A stretch of 64,000 nt of DNA from Haliea sp964022665 (GTDB taxonomy: Bacteria > Pseudomonadota > Gammaproteobacteria > Pseudomonadales > Halieaceae). The stretch covers positions 1-64,000 of the forward strand of contig CAXIDF010000016.1 of NCBI GenBank assembly GCA_964022665.1, written 5' to 3'. Positions 35,611 to 44,064 of the stretch are shown one piece after another. Position 1 is the first letter of the stretch, and every line of letters begins with the position of its first letter. The notes below the pieces were generated by a model. That model saw nothing but the letters and a program-made list of their open reading frames with translations, was not told the DNA's origin and searched no databases. The position numbers and the translations under genes were made by a program.

Positions 35611-36465
35611 TCAGTCGTCCTCTGCGTCGCGCATGCGCTCGCGACGCTCTTCCTCTTCACGCAAAACGGCGCGAATCTCCAGCATCACACTGTCGACATC
35701 GGCGGGGTCCGCGGCGTCCGCAAAGAGGCCACTCAGGGCATGCTCAGGCGTCAGTTCGCCGTCCTCGAACAACTGCCAGATTTCCTCGCCGTAGCGCGTA
35801 CCCAGCACATCGGGGGCAAATAACCCGTAGTAGTCGGTCACACGCTGCACATCGCGTAGCAACATGGCACGTGCGTTGTTATTCGCCGATGCGTCCACTG
35901 CCTGTGGCAGGTCAATAATGACCGGCCCGTCGGGATCAACCAGTATATTGAATTCGGAGAGGTCGCCGTGCACCAGCCCTGCACAGAGCATACGCACAAT
36001 ATAACGCAGCACCTGAGCGTGATCCTCGAGGGCCTGTTCCTCGGACATGAGCACATCCGCGAGGCGCGGCGCCACATCACCCGTCTCGTCGGTCACGAGT
36101 TCCATGAGCAGCACGCCGTCATAACATCCGTAGGGCTCGGGCACTCGCACATCGGCGCGGTCGAGGCGATAGAGCGCATCCACTTCCGCGTTCTGCCAGG
36201 TCTCTTCCTGCTGTTTGCGGCCGTAGCGCGAGCCCTTTTCCATCGCGCGGGCGCGCCGGGTGTTGCGTACCTTGCGCCCTTCAGTGTAGGCGGCGGCCTT
36301 TTTGAAACTGCGCTTGTACGCCTCTTTGTACACCTTTGCACAGCGCGTGCTGGTGCCGCTGCGAACCACGAATATGTCGGCCTCTTTCCCGCTCATCAAC
36401 GGAAACAGAACCTCGTCGATCAGGCCGTCCTCTACCAGGGGCTGCAGGCGAGGCGGTACTTTCAT
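35611..36465 (-). CDS. RIO1-type atypical serine kinase
   Basis: Protein kinase of 284 residues of the RIO family. The ATP-binding lysine is K44 (CAKVYKEAYKRSF), the catalytic loop is LVHGDLSEFNILV with D168, and the metal-binding aspartate is D185 in VIIDLPQAVD. These are the diagnostic RIO1 motifs. A charged C-terminal tail (REEEERRERMRDAEDD) follows. Bacterial RIO kinases have no well-defined substrates. The ATG at 36465 begins a minus-strand transcript with the MFS gene 3 bases beyond its stop. It is divergent from the antiporter operon. Confidence 0.9.
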   Translation of the reverse strand: MKVPPRLQPLVEDGLIDEVLFPLMSGKEADIFVVRSGTSTRCAKVYKEAYKRSFKKAAAYTEGRKVRNTRRARAMEKGSRYGRKQQEETWQNAEVDALYRLDRADVRVPEPYGCYDGVLLMELVTDETGDVAPRLADVLMSEEQALEDHAQVLRYIVRMLCAGLVHGDLSEFNILVDPDGPVIIDLPQAVDASANNNARAMLLRDVQRVTDYYGLFAPDVLGTRYGEEIWQLFEDGELTPEHALSGLFADAADPADVDSVMLEIRAVLREEEERRERMRDAEDD

Positions 36466-36551
36466 AGCATGATATCCAGCGCAAACTTTCCCGGCAGTCT
36501 AGCATGAAACACCGGCGCGCCATGCGATCCTCATCGGGGGAAAGCGGGCTG

Positions 36552-36581
36552 TGGCAATTCCGCGCAGCGTTAAGGTATGAT
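36552..36581 (+). promoter_or_regulatory. Possible sigma-70 promoter of the antiporter operon
   Basis: TGGCAA and TATGAT hexamers with an 18-base gap, 31 bases before the first ATG. Both boxes deviate from consensus, so this is tentative. Confidence 0.4.
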
Positions 36582-36612
36582 TCGGCCCAAGTCCTGAAGA
36601 GCTATTCTTAAT

Positions 36613-37092
36613 ATGCCCCTGATGCGGTACCTGCTCGCAATTATCGCCCTGTTCGCAGTCTGGTTGTTGTGGGGGGGGTTATACAAAACACCCGTGCTGC
36701 AGCTGGGCATTGCCTCCTGTGCACTGGTCGCCTGGCTTACCCACCGCATGGCATTGCCCGATCAGCAGGAACACCGTTTCGCGCTGCTGTACCGGGTGCC
36801 CCGCTACTGGCTCTGGTTGCTGTGGGAAATGGTAGTCACCAATATACAGGTGCTGCGCCTTGTGCTGGGCCCGAAGTCGGCGCTGTCCCCCACCATCGTG
36901 GACATCGACGCCGCCGCTTCCAGCAAGTTCGCCCTCACATTGCTGGGCAATTCGATCACACTGACTCCGGGGACTCTCACCATCAACATCGACGACACCC
37001 GCATCACCACTCACTGCCTGACTCGCGCCGCCGCTGAAGATCTGCGCGGTGGCGCCATGAGCCGCCGCGTCGCCGCCGTGGACCCTGACTGA
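36613..37092 (+). CDS. mnhE: Na+/H+ antiporter subunit MnhE/MrpE
   Basis: Subunit of 159 residues with two to three N-terminal membrane helices and a cytoplasmic domain ending in TLTINIDDTRITTHCLT, the conserved MrpE core (GNSITLTPGT). It belongs to a multisubunit cation/proton antiporter that expels Na+ using the proton gradient. First gene of the operon; its stop overlaps mnhF. A run of eight G at 36671-36678 lies in codons 20-22 and could cause frame slippage. Confidence 0.93.
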   Translation: MPLMRYLLAIIALFAVWLLWGGLYKTPVLQLGIASCALVAWLTHRMALPDQQEHRFALLYRVPRYWLWLLWEMVVTNIQVLRLVLGPKSALSPTIVDIDAAASSKFALTLLGNSITLTPGTLTINIDDTRITTHCLTRAAAEDLRGGAMSRRVAAVDPD

Positions 37093-37394
37093 TGTTGCTG
37101 GTTGCTGCTATCGGGATTCTGGTGACCATGGCGTTGGCCTTGACCCGCGCCCTGCTGGGCCCAAGCGTCTATGATCGGGTGCTGGCGGTCAACATGTTCG
37201 GCACCAAGACCGTGCTGCTCATTGCCGTCATGGCGTTCATCATGGGCCGCACTGATTTCCTGGATCTCGCCCTGGCCTACGCGCTGATCAACTTCATCGG
37301 AGTTATGGCAGTACTCTGGTTCGTGCAGGAAAGCCGTCGACGCCAGCGGTCGCAGAGCAAGTCAGAAGCGCCCGCGGAGAGCCCTATCGAATGA
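37092..37394 (+). CDS. mnhF: Na+/H+ antiporter subunit MnhF/MrpF
   Basis: Small membrane subunit of 100 residues with three helices; LTRALLGPSVYDRVLAVN is the MrpF signature between the first two. The start overlaps the mnhE stop (TGATG) and the end overlaps mnhG. A polar, arginine-rich C-terminal tail (SRRRQRSQSKSE) is longer than usual. Confidence 0.94.
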   Translation: MLLVAAIGILVTMALALTRALLGPSVYDRVLAVNMFGTKTVLLIAVMAFIMGRTDFLDLALAYALINFIGVMAVLWFVQESRRRQRSQSKSEAPAESPIE

Positions 37395-37726
37395 ATGATA
37401 TTCTCGACCTGATCGCCGGCCTGCTGGTGGTGGCAGGCAGCGTGTTCGTGCTTGCCGGCGGCATTGGCGCGCTGCGCATGCCCGACTTATACACCCGCAT
37501 TCACGGGGCCAGCCTGACCGACTCCCTGGGCCCGGTGCTGGTGCTCGGTGGCCTGATGATCTATGCAGGCTTGTCCCTGATTGCGGTGAAACTGGCCGCC
37601 GTCATGCTGTTTTTGCTGGTGACCTCCCCCACTGCCACCTACGCGCTGGCCAACGCCGCGTTGCTGTCCGGGCTCCAGCCCGAGGGCGTGGAGAACACAT
37701 CAACAGACCCGGAGACTCCCGCGTGA
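37391..37726 (+). CDS. mnhG: Na+/H+ antiporter subunit MnhG/MrpG
   Basis: Membrane subunit of 111 residues with three helices. GALRMPDLYTRIHGASLTDSLG is the diagnostic MrpG loop, given here in part as MPDLYTRIHGAS. It overlaps mnhF by ATGA and the next gene starts with GTG inside its last codons. Standard length for the family. Confidence 0.94.
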   Translation: MNDILDLIAGLLVVAGSVFVLAGGIGALRMPDLYTRIHGASLTDSLGPVLVLGGLMIYAGLSLIAVKLAAVMLFLLVTSPTATYALANAALLSGLQPEGVENTSTDPETPA

Positions 37727-38700
37727 CGACGATGCTGATTGGCATATTCCTGCTGTCCCTGCTGGTAATCACCGCGGTCGCCATCGTGCGCTCAGAGGAC
37801 CTGTTCTCGGCGGTAATGTTGAGCGGCATCTTCAGCCTGTTGATGGCTCTGAACTTCTTCCTGCTTGACGCCGCAGACGTTGCGCTGACCGAGGCTGCCG
37901 TGGGCGCAGGGGTTGCCACCGTGCTCTTGCTGGCCGGCCTGAAGCTCACACCGCCGACCGAGGCCAGGGGGCGTTCGCTGCGAAAGCTGTCCGTTGCGGT
38001 CATCGCAGCGACCACCCTGCTGATGATTTACGCCTCCTTCGGCCAACCCACATTGGGTGACCCGAATGCGCCTGCGCAACAGCATGTGGCCCAGTGGTAC
38101 ATCGAGAAGACACCGGAGCTGATCGACATCCCCAACATCGTCACAGCCGTGCTCAGTAGTTTTCGCGGCTATGACACGCTGGGTGAGGTATTCGTGGTGT
38201 TGACCGCCGGTATTGGCGTGATGTTTCTGCTCGGCGGTGGACGGGGAAAGCCATTTTCCCGCCTCGACAGCCGGGTTGAAGAAGGTCTCAGCGGTCACTT
38301 GATCCCCAAGGTCATGGCGCGCTTGCTCATTCCCTTCATTCTGCTGTTCGCGCTGTTTATCCAGTTCCATGGCGAATACAGCCCGGGAGGGGGATTTCAG
38401 GCGGGTGCCATCTTCGTTGCCGGCATTATTCTCTACTCCCTGGTACGGGGTGAAGGGCTTGCCCTATCCGTCATTCCGCCTCGGGTGCTGCTCTGGATGA
38501 GTGCGGGAGGCGCGCTGCTTTACGGTTCTGTCGGGCTCGCCGGCATTCTCATGGGTGGCCAGTTCCTGGAGTATTCCGTGCTCGCGGACAATCCGGTTAC
38601 CGGCCAGCATATCGGTATTATTGTGATCGAGCTGGGCGTAGGCCTGACCGTCACCGGCGTGCTGCTCTCCATTTTCCACGCCTTCGCTGCCCGGGACTGA
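37723..38700 (+). CDS. Fused DUF4040/MbhE-like/MnhB antiporter subunit
   Basis: Membrane protein of 325 residues combining parts that are separate in other Mrp complexes. Residues 1-80 match the DUF4040 (MbhD-like) region (SEDLFSAVMLSGIFSLLMALN, DVALTEAAVGAG), residues about 85-175 form an MbhE-like link, and residues about 185-320 are MnhB (LLIPFILLFALFIQFHGEYSPGGGFQAG). These first parts correspond to the C-terminus of long MrpA subunits. Start is a GTG at 37723 overlapping mnhG. This fusion is the only MrpA-derived portion in the operon. Confidence 0.88.
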   Translation: MTTMLIGIFLLSLLVITAVAIVRSEDLFSAVMLSGIFSLLMALNFFLLDAADVALTEAAVGAGVATVLLLAGLKLTPPTEARGRSLRKLSVAVIAATTLLMIYASFGQPTLGDPNAPAQQHVAQWYIEKTPELIDIPNIVTAVLSSFRGYDTLGEVFVVLTAGIGVMFLLGGGRGKPFSRLDSRVEEGLSGHLIPKVMARLLIPFILLFALFIQFHGEYSPGGGFQAGAIFVAGIILYSLVRGEGLALSVIPPRVLLWMSAGGALLYGSVGLAGILMGGQFLEYSVLADNPVTGQHIGIIVIELGVGLTVTGVLLSIFHAFAARD

Positions 38701-38706
38701 TCCTGC

Positions 38707-39066
38707 ATGAAGCTTCTTGGTCTTTTCAACTACTGGGTTTTTGCCGTGCTCCTGATGATCGGCCTGTACGCCCTGATCAGCAAACAGAATCTGGTAAAGA
38801 AGATCATGGCGCTGGCCATCTTCCAGTCAGCCGTGTTCCTGTTCTTCATCACCATGAGCCGGGTAGACGGCGGTACCGCGCCCATTATCCAGGCGGGCGT
38901 CTCCGGGCAGATTTTCTCCAACCCGCTGCCCCAGGTGCTGATTCTCACGGCCATCGTCGTCGGCATCTCCACCACGGCGCTGGGCCTCGCCATTGTTGTG
39001 CGACTCTATGAAGAGTACGGCACGGTAGAGGACAACGAAATTCTGGCGATGGACCGCGAGTCATGA
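38707..39066 (+). CDS. mnhC: Na+/H+ antiporter subunit MnhC/MrpC (NuoK-like)
   Basis: Subunit of 119 residues with three helices, homologous to NuoK of complex I; the conserved membrane acidic and QALxLTxIVVGxS-type region appears as LPQVLILTAIVVGISTTALG. Six bases after the MnhB fusion and overlapping the next gene by ATGA. Confidence 0.94.
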   Translation: MKLLGLFNYWVFAVLLMIGLYALISKQNLVKKIMALAIFQSAVFLFFITMSRVDGGTAPIIQAGVSGQIFSNPLPQVLILTAIVVGISTTALGLAIVVRLYEEYGTVEDNEILAMDRES

Positions 39067-40553
39067 ATCTGGCGGATCATCTCCCGGCACTGCAGGTTGC
39101 ACTGCCGCTTCTCACCGCGCCGCTGGTCATTCTCCTGCGCAACGGCTTCCTTGCCTGGCTCGCCGCACTGGTCGCCAGCCTGGCATCGTTCGGTCTCGCC
39201 ATTCTGCTGACGCAGGCAGTGCTCGGCGGTGGCGTACCGGAGTATGCCGTCGGCGGCTGGCAACCCCCCTTTGGTATCAGCCTGAACATCGACGGCCTGA
39301 GCGCGCTCATGCTGTTGCTGGTGACCGGCGCATCGAGCCTGGGCCTGGCGGGGGGACGCCTTTCCCTGCGCCGCGACATCGACAACCGGCGCGCGCCCAT
39401 GTTCTACGGCGCCTGGCTTATCGCACTGGCCGGGCTGTGTGGTATTGCCGTGGCTGGCGACGCATTCAACGTCTTCGTCTTCATGGAAATATCGTCCCTG
39501 GCAACGTATATACTGATCGCTGCCGGGCGCGACCGCCGAGCGCTGTCAGCGGTCTTCAAGTACCTCATCATCGGCACGATCGGGGCGACGTTCTACCTGA
39601 TCGGGGTCGGCTTCATCTACATGATGACGGGCACCCTCAATTTTGAGGACATGGCACTGCGTCTTGGTGAGGTGATTGAAACGCGGCCGGTGATCATAGC
39701 CGCCGGTTTCATCACGATCGGCCTCGCGCTGAAAGCGGCGATATTCCCGCTGCACATCTGGTTGCCCCGCGCCTACACCTACGCACCGAACGCAGTAACC
39801 GTTTTCATCGCCGCCTGTTCCACCAAGGTGTCGATCTACGTCTTGCTGCGCTTCAACTACGGTGTATTCCACGGCAATCTGCTCGGACATTCCGACCTGT
39901 TCAGCGTCTTTATCGTGCCCCTGGCTTTGTCGGGCATCCTGCTGGCCTCGGCCATCGCTATCTATCAGGGCAATATCAAGAAGCTGCTGGCATTTTCGTC
40001 GGTAGCGCAGATCGGCTACATCGCGCTCGCCGCCGGCCTGGCCACGCAGGCTGGCCTGATGGCCGCACAATTGCACATGTTCAATCACGCGCTGGCGAAA
40101 GGTACGCTGTTTCTCTGCGTATCCGCCTTTGTTCTGACCTCCCGCAGCGCCCGCATCAGCAACCTCGCCGGTATCGGTCGACGGATGCCGTGGACGATGG
40201 GCGCCTTCGTGATTGCCGGCCTCAGCCTGATTGGCGTACCCGGCACCGCGGGCTTTGTCAGCAAATGGTATCTCGTGGTCGCCGTGATGAGTGTTCCCGG
40301 ATGGGGCATACCTCTGGTTATCGCCATCGTTATCAGCTCACTGCTCGCGGTTGTTTACCTGTGGAAATTTGTGGAAACAGCCTATTACGGCACCCCGCCC
40401 GACGGTGATGTTTCAGCCATGGAGGTGCCCTTGCCACTGCGTGCCCTGATCTGGTTTGCCGCGCTCGCCAACATCTACTTCGGGCTTGCACCACAACTGC
40501 CGATCGCACTGGCTGAAAGTGGCACCGGCACACTGCTCGGGGGGCTGCTGTGA
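39063..40553 (+). CDS. mnhD: Na+/H+ antiporter subunit D, first copy (NuoN/M-like)
   Basis: Fourteen-helix antiporter-like subunit of 496 residues. The key ion-path residues are present: E142 in FMEISSLATYIL and K224 in LALKAAIFPLHIWLPRAY. FSSVAQIGYIALA and LSLIGVPGTAGFVSKWY are typical of this family. Overlaps mnhC by ATGA and is itself overlapped by the second D copy (TGATG). It is the most MrpD-like of the three large subunits. Confidence 0.94.
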   Translation: MNLADHLPALQVALPLLTAPLVILLRNGFLAWLAALVASLASFGLAILLTQAVLGGGVPEYAVGGWQPPFGISLNIDGLSALMLLLVTGASSLGLAGGRLSLRRDIDNRRAPMFYGAWLIALAGLCGIAVAGDAFNVFVFMEISSLATYILIAAGRDRRALSAVFKYLIIGTIGATFYLIGVGFIYMMTGTLNFEDMALRLGEVIETRPVIIAAGFITIGLALKAAIFPLHIWLPRAYTYAPNAVTVFIAACSTKVSIYVLLRFNYGVFHGNLLGHSDLFSVFIVPLALSGILLASAIAIYQGNIKKLLAFSSVAQIGYIALAAGLATQAGLMAAQLHMFNHALAKGTLFLCVSAFVLTSRSARISNLAGIGRRMPWTMGAFVIAGLSLIGVPGTAGFVSKWYLVVAVMSVPGWGIPLVIAIVISSLLAVVYLWKFVETAYYGTPPDGDVSAMEVPLPLRALIWFAALANIYFGLAPQLPIALAESGTGTLLGGLL

Positions 40554-42022
40554 TGATGGCCACATCCACTCTGCCAATCATCCTGGCATTGCCCTTGTTG
40601 GGTGCCATCGGCATTGCCTTTACCGGGCGCTGGCCCAACCTGCGGGAAGCGATCAGCCTGCTGACCGCGGTGACACTCGCCGTGCTGGTGTTCTCCTGGT
40701 TCCCCGAGGTTAGCGACGGTGCACGTCCGCGCTTCCTGCTCTCCGAGCCGCTTCCCGGCCTGGTGCTGGCGCTTTCACTGGAACCGCTGGGGATGATGTT
40801 TGCCTGTATCGCCTCCTTCCTGTGGATCATCAACACCATCTACTCGATTGGTTACATGCGCGGCAACAACGAGAAGCACCAGACACGCTTCTACATCTGT
40901 TTTGCGCTTGCCATTGCCGCCGCCATGGGGATTGCCCTGGCCGACAACCTGTTTACCCTGTTCCTGTTCTACGAACTGCTCACGCTCTCCACCTATCCAC
41001 TGGTGGCACACAAGGGCGACGCCAAAACCATTGCCTCGGCGCGGGTCTATCTCGGCGTATTGCTGGCCACCTCCATCGGCTTGCTCTTGCCCGCCATCAT
41101 CTGGACCTGGGTTGCAACGGGCACCACCACCTTCACCCTGGGCGGCATCATTGAGGGCAAGCTTGCAGGGCCCGCGGTCGGGCTGCTGCTGGGACTGTTT
41201 GTATTCGGCATCGGCAAGGCCGCGGTCATGCCCGTGCACCGCTGGCTGCCCGCCGCCATGGTGGCACCCACACCCGTCAGTGCCCTGCTGCACGCGGTAG
41301 CGGTGGTCAAGGCGGGCGTGTTCAGCATCACCAAGATCATCATTTACATCTTCGGCGTTGATTTCCTGTTCAACGAGCCCAGTGCCCAGTGGCTGCAATT
41401 CGCGGCTGCGTTCACCATCATCACGGCGAGTATCATTGCGCTCTACCAGACCAACCTGAAACGCATGCTGGCCTACTCCACCATCGGCCAACTCTCCTAT
41501 GTGATCATGGCGACGGTGATCCTCAAGCCGCTGGCAGAGGTGGGTGCCGCGGTACATATTGCGGCGCACGCCTTCGGCAAGATCACACTGTTTTTCGCAG
41601 CCGGGGCGATCTACACCGCAGCGCACAAGACCGAGCTGTGGCAGCTCGCCGGCATCGGTCGCCGTATGCCCATCACCATGGGCGCGTTCACCATCGGCGC
41701 GCTGAGCATGATTGGCGTACCGCCAACCGCGGGCTTCGTGTCCAAGTGGTTTATATTGGCAGGTGCTTTCCAGGCGGAAAACTACATCGCCATTTTCACG
41801 ATTATTGGCAGCACGGTACTCAACGCCATGTATTTCCTGCCTATCATCTATTTTGCCTGGCTGGCACCACCGGCAGACGGCGTGGATATGAACCACGGCG
41901 AGGCGCCGAAAGCGATTTTGCTGGCGCTGTCGGTAACGGCCACGCTCACCATTGTGTTTTTCTTCTTCAACCAGCCACTGCTGGACCTCGAGAGTCAGTT
42001 GGTGGAGAGCCTGCCGTTATGA
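40553..42022 (+). CDS. Antiporter subunit D, second copy (NuoM/L-like)
   Basis: Large proton-pumping-type subunit of 489 residues from the ATG at 40553 (TGATG with the previous stop). E141 in FLFYELLTLSTYPLV and K222 in GIGKAAVMPVHRWLPAAM are conserved, as are VSALLHAVAVVKAG and LSMIGVPPTAGFVSKW. It is more like NuoM/L than MrpD in the loop histidines (LLHAVAVVKAG). With no MrpA in the operon, this copy or the third may take the MrpA position. Confidence 0.92.
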   Translation: MMATSTLPIILALPLLGAIGIAFTGRWPNLREAISLLTAVTLAVLVFSWFPEVSDGARPRFLLSEPLPGLVLALSLEPLGMMFACIASFLWIINTIYSIGYMRGNNEKHQTRFYICFALAIAAAMGIALADNLFTLFLFYELLTLSTYPLVAHKGDAKTIASARVYLGVLLATSIGLLLPAIIWTWVATGTTTFTLGGIIEGKLAGPAVGLLLGLFVFGIGKAAVMPVHRWLPAAMVAPTPVSALLHAVAVVKAGVFSITKIIIYIFGVDFLFNEPSAQWLQFAAAFTIITASIIALYQTNLKRMLAYSTIGQLSYVIMATVILKPLAEVGAAVHIAAHAFGKITLFFAAGAIYTAAHKTELWQLAGIGRRMPITMGAFTIGALSMIGVPPTAGFVSKWFILAGAFQAENYIAIFTIIGSTVLNAMYFLPIIYFAWLAPPADGVDMNHGEAPKAILLALSVTATLTIVFFFFNQPLLDLESQLVESLPL

Positions 42023-42267
42023 CGCAACCCGACAATCACTGGCTGACCCGCCCCACCACCATTCGCTGGCTGTGGATTATCGGCTACAGCGTGCTGGCCA
42101 TGACCGTGCTCCTGCAGTTGCTGATTCCCATCAAGGGCTATTTCGGTGTAGACAGCTGGTTCGGTTTTGGCGCCCTGTTTGGCTTCCTCAGCTGTGTGCT
42201 GATGGTGTTCGGCGCGAAATTCATCGGCAAGCTGCTGAAACGGCCGGAAGACTACTACGATGTTTGA
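42019..42267 (+). CDS. Small two-helix antiporter-operon protein
   Basis: Protein of 82 residues with two membrane helices and a cytoplasmic tail ending KLLKRPEDYYDV. It overlaps both neighbours (ATGA at the start, 8 bases at the end) and so is probably a stoichiometric component of the antiporter. I do not recognise a named family; similar small proteins occur in related operons. Function unknown. Confidence 0.85.
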   Translation: MTQPDNHWLTRPTTIRWLWIIGYSVLAMTVLLQLLIPIKGYFGVDSWFGFGALFGFLSCVLMVFGAKFIGKLLKRPEDYYDV

Positions 42268-43948
42268 GATGCTTCCCCCCGCCCTTGCGCTCATTGGCGG
42301 AGCGCTGCTCACGGCACTGATCAGCTCACGCCAGTTGCGCGCTGTGGTGGTCATCGTCGCACCGCTGATCTGCCTGTACTTGATCTGGCAGGTCCCCGAC
42401 GGCGTCGTCCTGCGCGGAGAGTTCCTGGGCTACCCGCTGGAATTGGTGGAAGGCGGCCCGGTACGACGCCTGTTCGCGACCATATTTGCCATCATGTCCG
42501 CCACCGGCGCCGTGTTCGCGTTCAACCATGCCCGGCGCACGGAACTGGTTGCGGCACAGCTCTACGCGGCGGGTGCGGTGGGCGTCTCGTTTGCCGGCGA
42601 CCTGCTGACGCTGTTTGTATTCTGGGAAATCATGGCGCTGTTCTCCACCGTCGTGGTGTGGTGTGGCGGCACAGAAAATGCCCGCGCCGCCGGCGTGCGC
42701 TATGCCATCATGCACCTGCTGGGTGGCGTCATTCTGAAGGTAGGCATTGAAGGCCTGTTGGTCACTACCGGCTCGCTGGACATTCGCCCTCTTGCGGCTG
42801 AGGACTTCAGCACTTGGATGATCCTCATAGGCATATTGATCAATGCGGCAGCGCCACCGCTATCGTCGTGGCTGTCGGATGCCTACCCGACGGCCAGCCC
42901 GACCGGTTCCGTATTCCTCTCGGCCTTTACCACCAAGACTGCGATTCTGGCTTTGATACTGCTGTTCCCCGGCGAATCGATATTGGTGGGCATTGGGCTG
43001 TTCATGGTGTTTTACGGCATTTTCTACGCCCTGCTGGAAAATGATATTCGCCGCATTCTGGCGTTCTCCATCGTCAACCAGGTGGGTTTCATGGTCGTTG
43101 CGGTGGGCATAGGCACAGAAACGGCAATCAACGGCGCTTCGGCTCATGCCTTCGCGCACATCATTTACAAGGCACTGCTGTTCATGAGTGCGGGCGTGGT
43201 GGTCATGCGTACGGGCAAGCACCTGTGTACCGATGTTGGCGGCCTGTTTCGCACCATGCCGGTGACCATGTGGTGCGGTGTGATTGGCGCCCTGGCGATT
43301 TCCAGCTTTCCGCTTACCTCCGGCTTCACCACCAAAACCCTGATTTCCCAGGCCGCAGTGGATGAGGGGCTGGTAACGGTGTACTTCCTGTTGGCGGCCG
43401 CCTCGGCTGGCGTATTCCTGCATGCCGGCATCAAGTTTCCCTGGTTCGTATTCTTCCAGAAGGATTCGGGCCTGCGTCCCGACGATGCACCCTGGAACAT
43501 GCGTATCGCCATGCTGTTCTTCGCGTTCCTCTGTATTCTGATCGGCGTCTACCCGCAGTTGCTCTATCCGCTGCTGCCCTATGCCGTGGACTACCATCCC
43601 TACAAGCCAGGCAAAGTGTTGTTCTACCTGCAGCTGTTGCTGTTCTCCGGGCTCGCGTTCTTCCTGCTGCTGCCCTGGATGAAACGCACCCTCACCATCT
43701 CCCTGGACGTGGACTGGCTCTGGCGTCGGGGCTTGCCGGTGCTGGTGCAGTTCGTGGCGCGGATCGGGAAGCCGCCGGTGGTAGCCGCGCGACGCCGGCT
43801 CCAGCACGGTGTTGACCTGCTTACCGCATCGGCGCACCACACCATGGGCCACACAGGCCCTCTGGGGCGTTCCTGGGAAATCGGCACCACCGCGCTGTGG
43901 ATCGTACTGCTACTGATGATCTACGTCTTCGCCTACTACCTGTTCTAG
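42260..43948 (+). CDS. Antiporter subunit D, third copy, lacking the TM7 lysine
   Basis: Large antiporter-like subunit of 562 residues with the same helical plan, plus a longer C-terminus (amphipathic and final helix ALWIVLLLMIYVFAYYLF) recalling NuoL. The glutamate E123 (FVFWEIMALFS) is present, and K226 in AFTTKTAIL is conserved, but the lysine normally found before the broken helix is replaced by N195 (ILINAAAPPLSSWLSDAY). This may alter or block its own ion path. Last gene of the operon; its ATG at 42260 overlaps the small protein gene. Confidence 0.9.
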   Translation: MFEMLPPALALIGGALLTALISSRQLRAVVVIVAPLICLYLIWQVPDGVVLRGEFLGYPLELVEGGPVRRLFATIFAIMSATGAVFAFNHARRTELVAAQLYAAGAVGVSFAGDLLTLFVFWEIMALFSTVVVWCGGTENARAAGVRYAIMHLLGGVILKVGIEGLLVTTGSLDIRPLAAEDFSTWMILIGILINAAAPPLSSWLSDAYPTASPTGSVFLSAFTTKTAILALILLFPGESILVGIGLFMVFYGIFYALLENDIRRILAFSIVNQVGFMVVAVGIGTETAINGASAHAFAHIIYKALLFMSAGVVVMRTGKHLCTDVGGLFRTMPVTMWCGVIGALAISSFPLTSGFTTKTLISQAAVDEGLVTVYFLLAAASAGVFLHAGIKFPWFVFFQKDSGLRPDDAPWNMRIAMLFFAFLCILIGVYPQLLYPLLPYAVDYHPYKPGKVLFYLQLLLFSGLAFFLLLPWMKRTLTISLDVDWLWRRGLPVLVQFVARIGKPPVVAARRRLQHGVDLLTASAHHTMGHTGPLGRSWEIGTTALWIVLLLMIYVFAYYLF

Positions 43949-43969
43949 CACGCCTGAAAACTGTGAACT

Positions 43970-43990
43970 GGCGCACACTTCATGTGCGCC
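43970..43990 (+). terminator. Possible terminator of the antiporter operon
   Basis: Perfect GGCGCACA/TGTGCGCC hairpin with a 5-base loop 21 bases after the operon stop, followed by GTTATT. The T-tract is weak, so termination may be partial. Confidence 0.5.
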
Positions 43991-44064
43991 GTTATTCGTG
44001 GCACGTACGCGCCGGACTACACTGTTACGCTCTGTTACCTTACCCCGAGAGCGTCAACCCCGCC

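Noticed and set aside
40775..41896. 373-residue minus-strand frame over the second D subunit
   Set aside because: Antisense to a clear membrane subunit; hydrophilic D/H/G/Q-rich translation typical of the complement of membrane genes.
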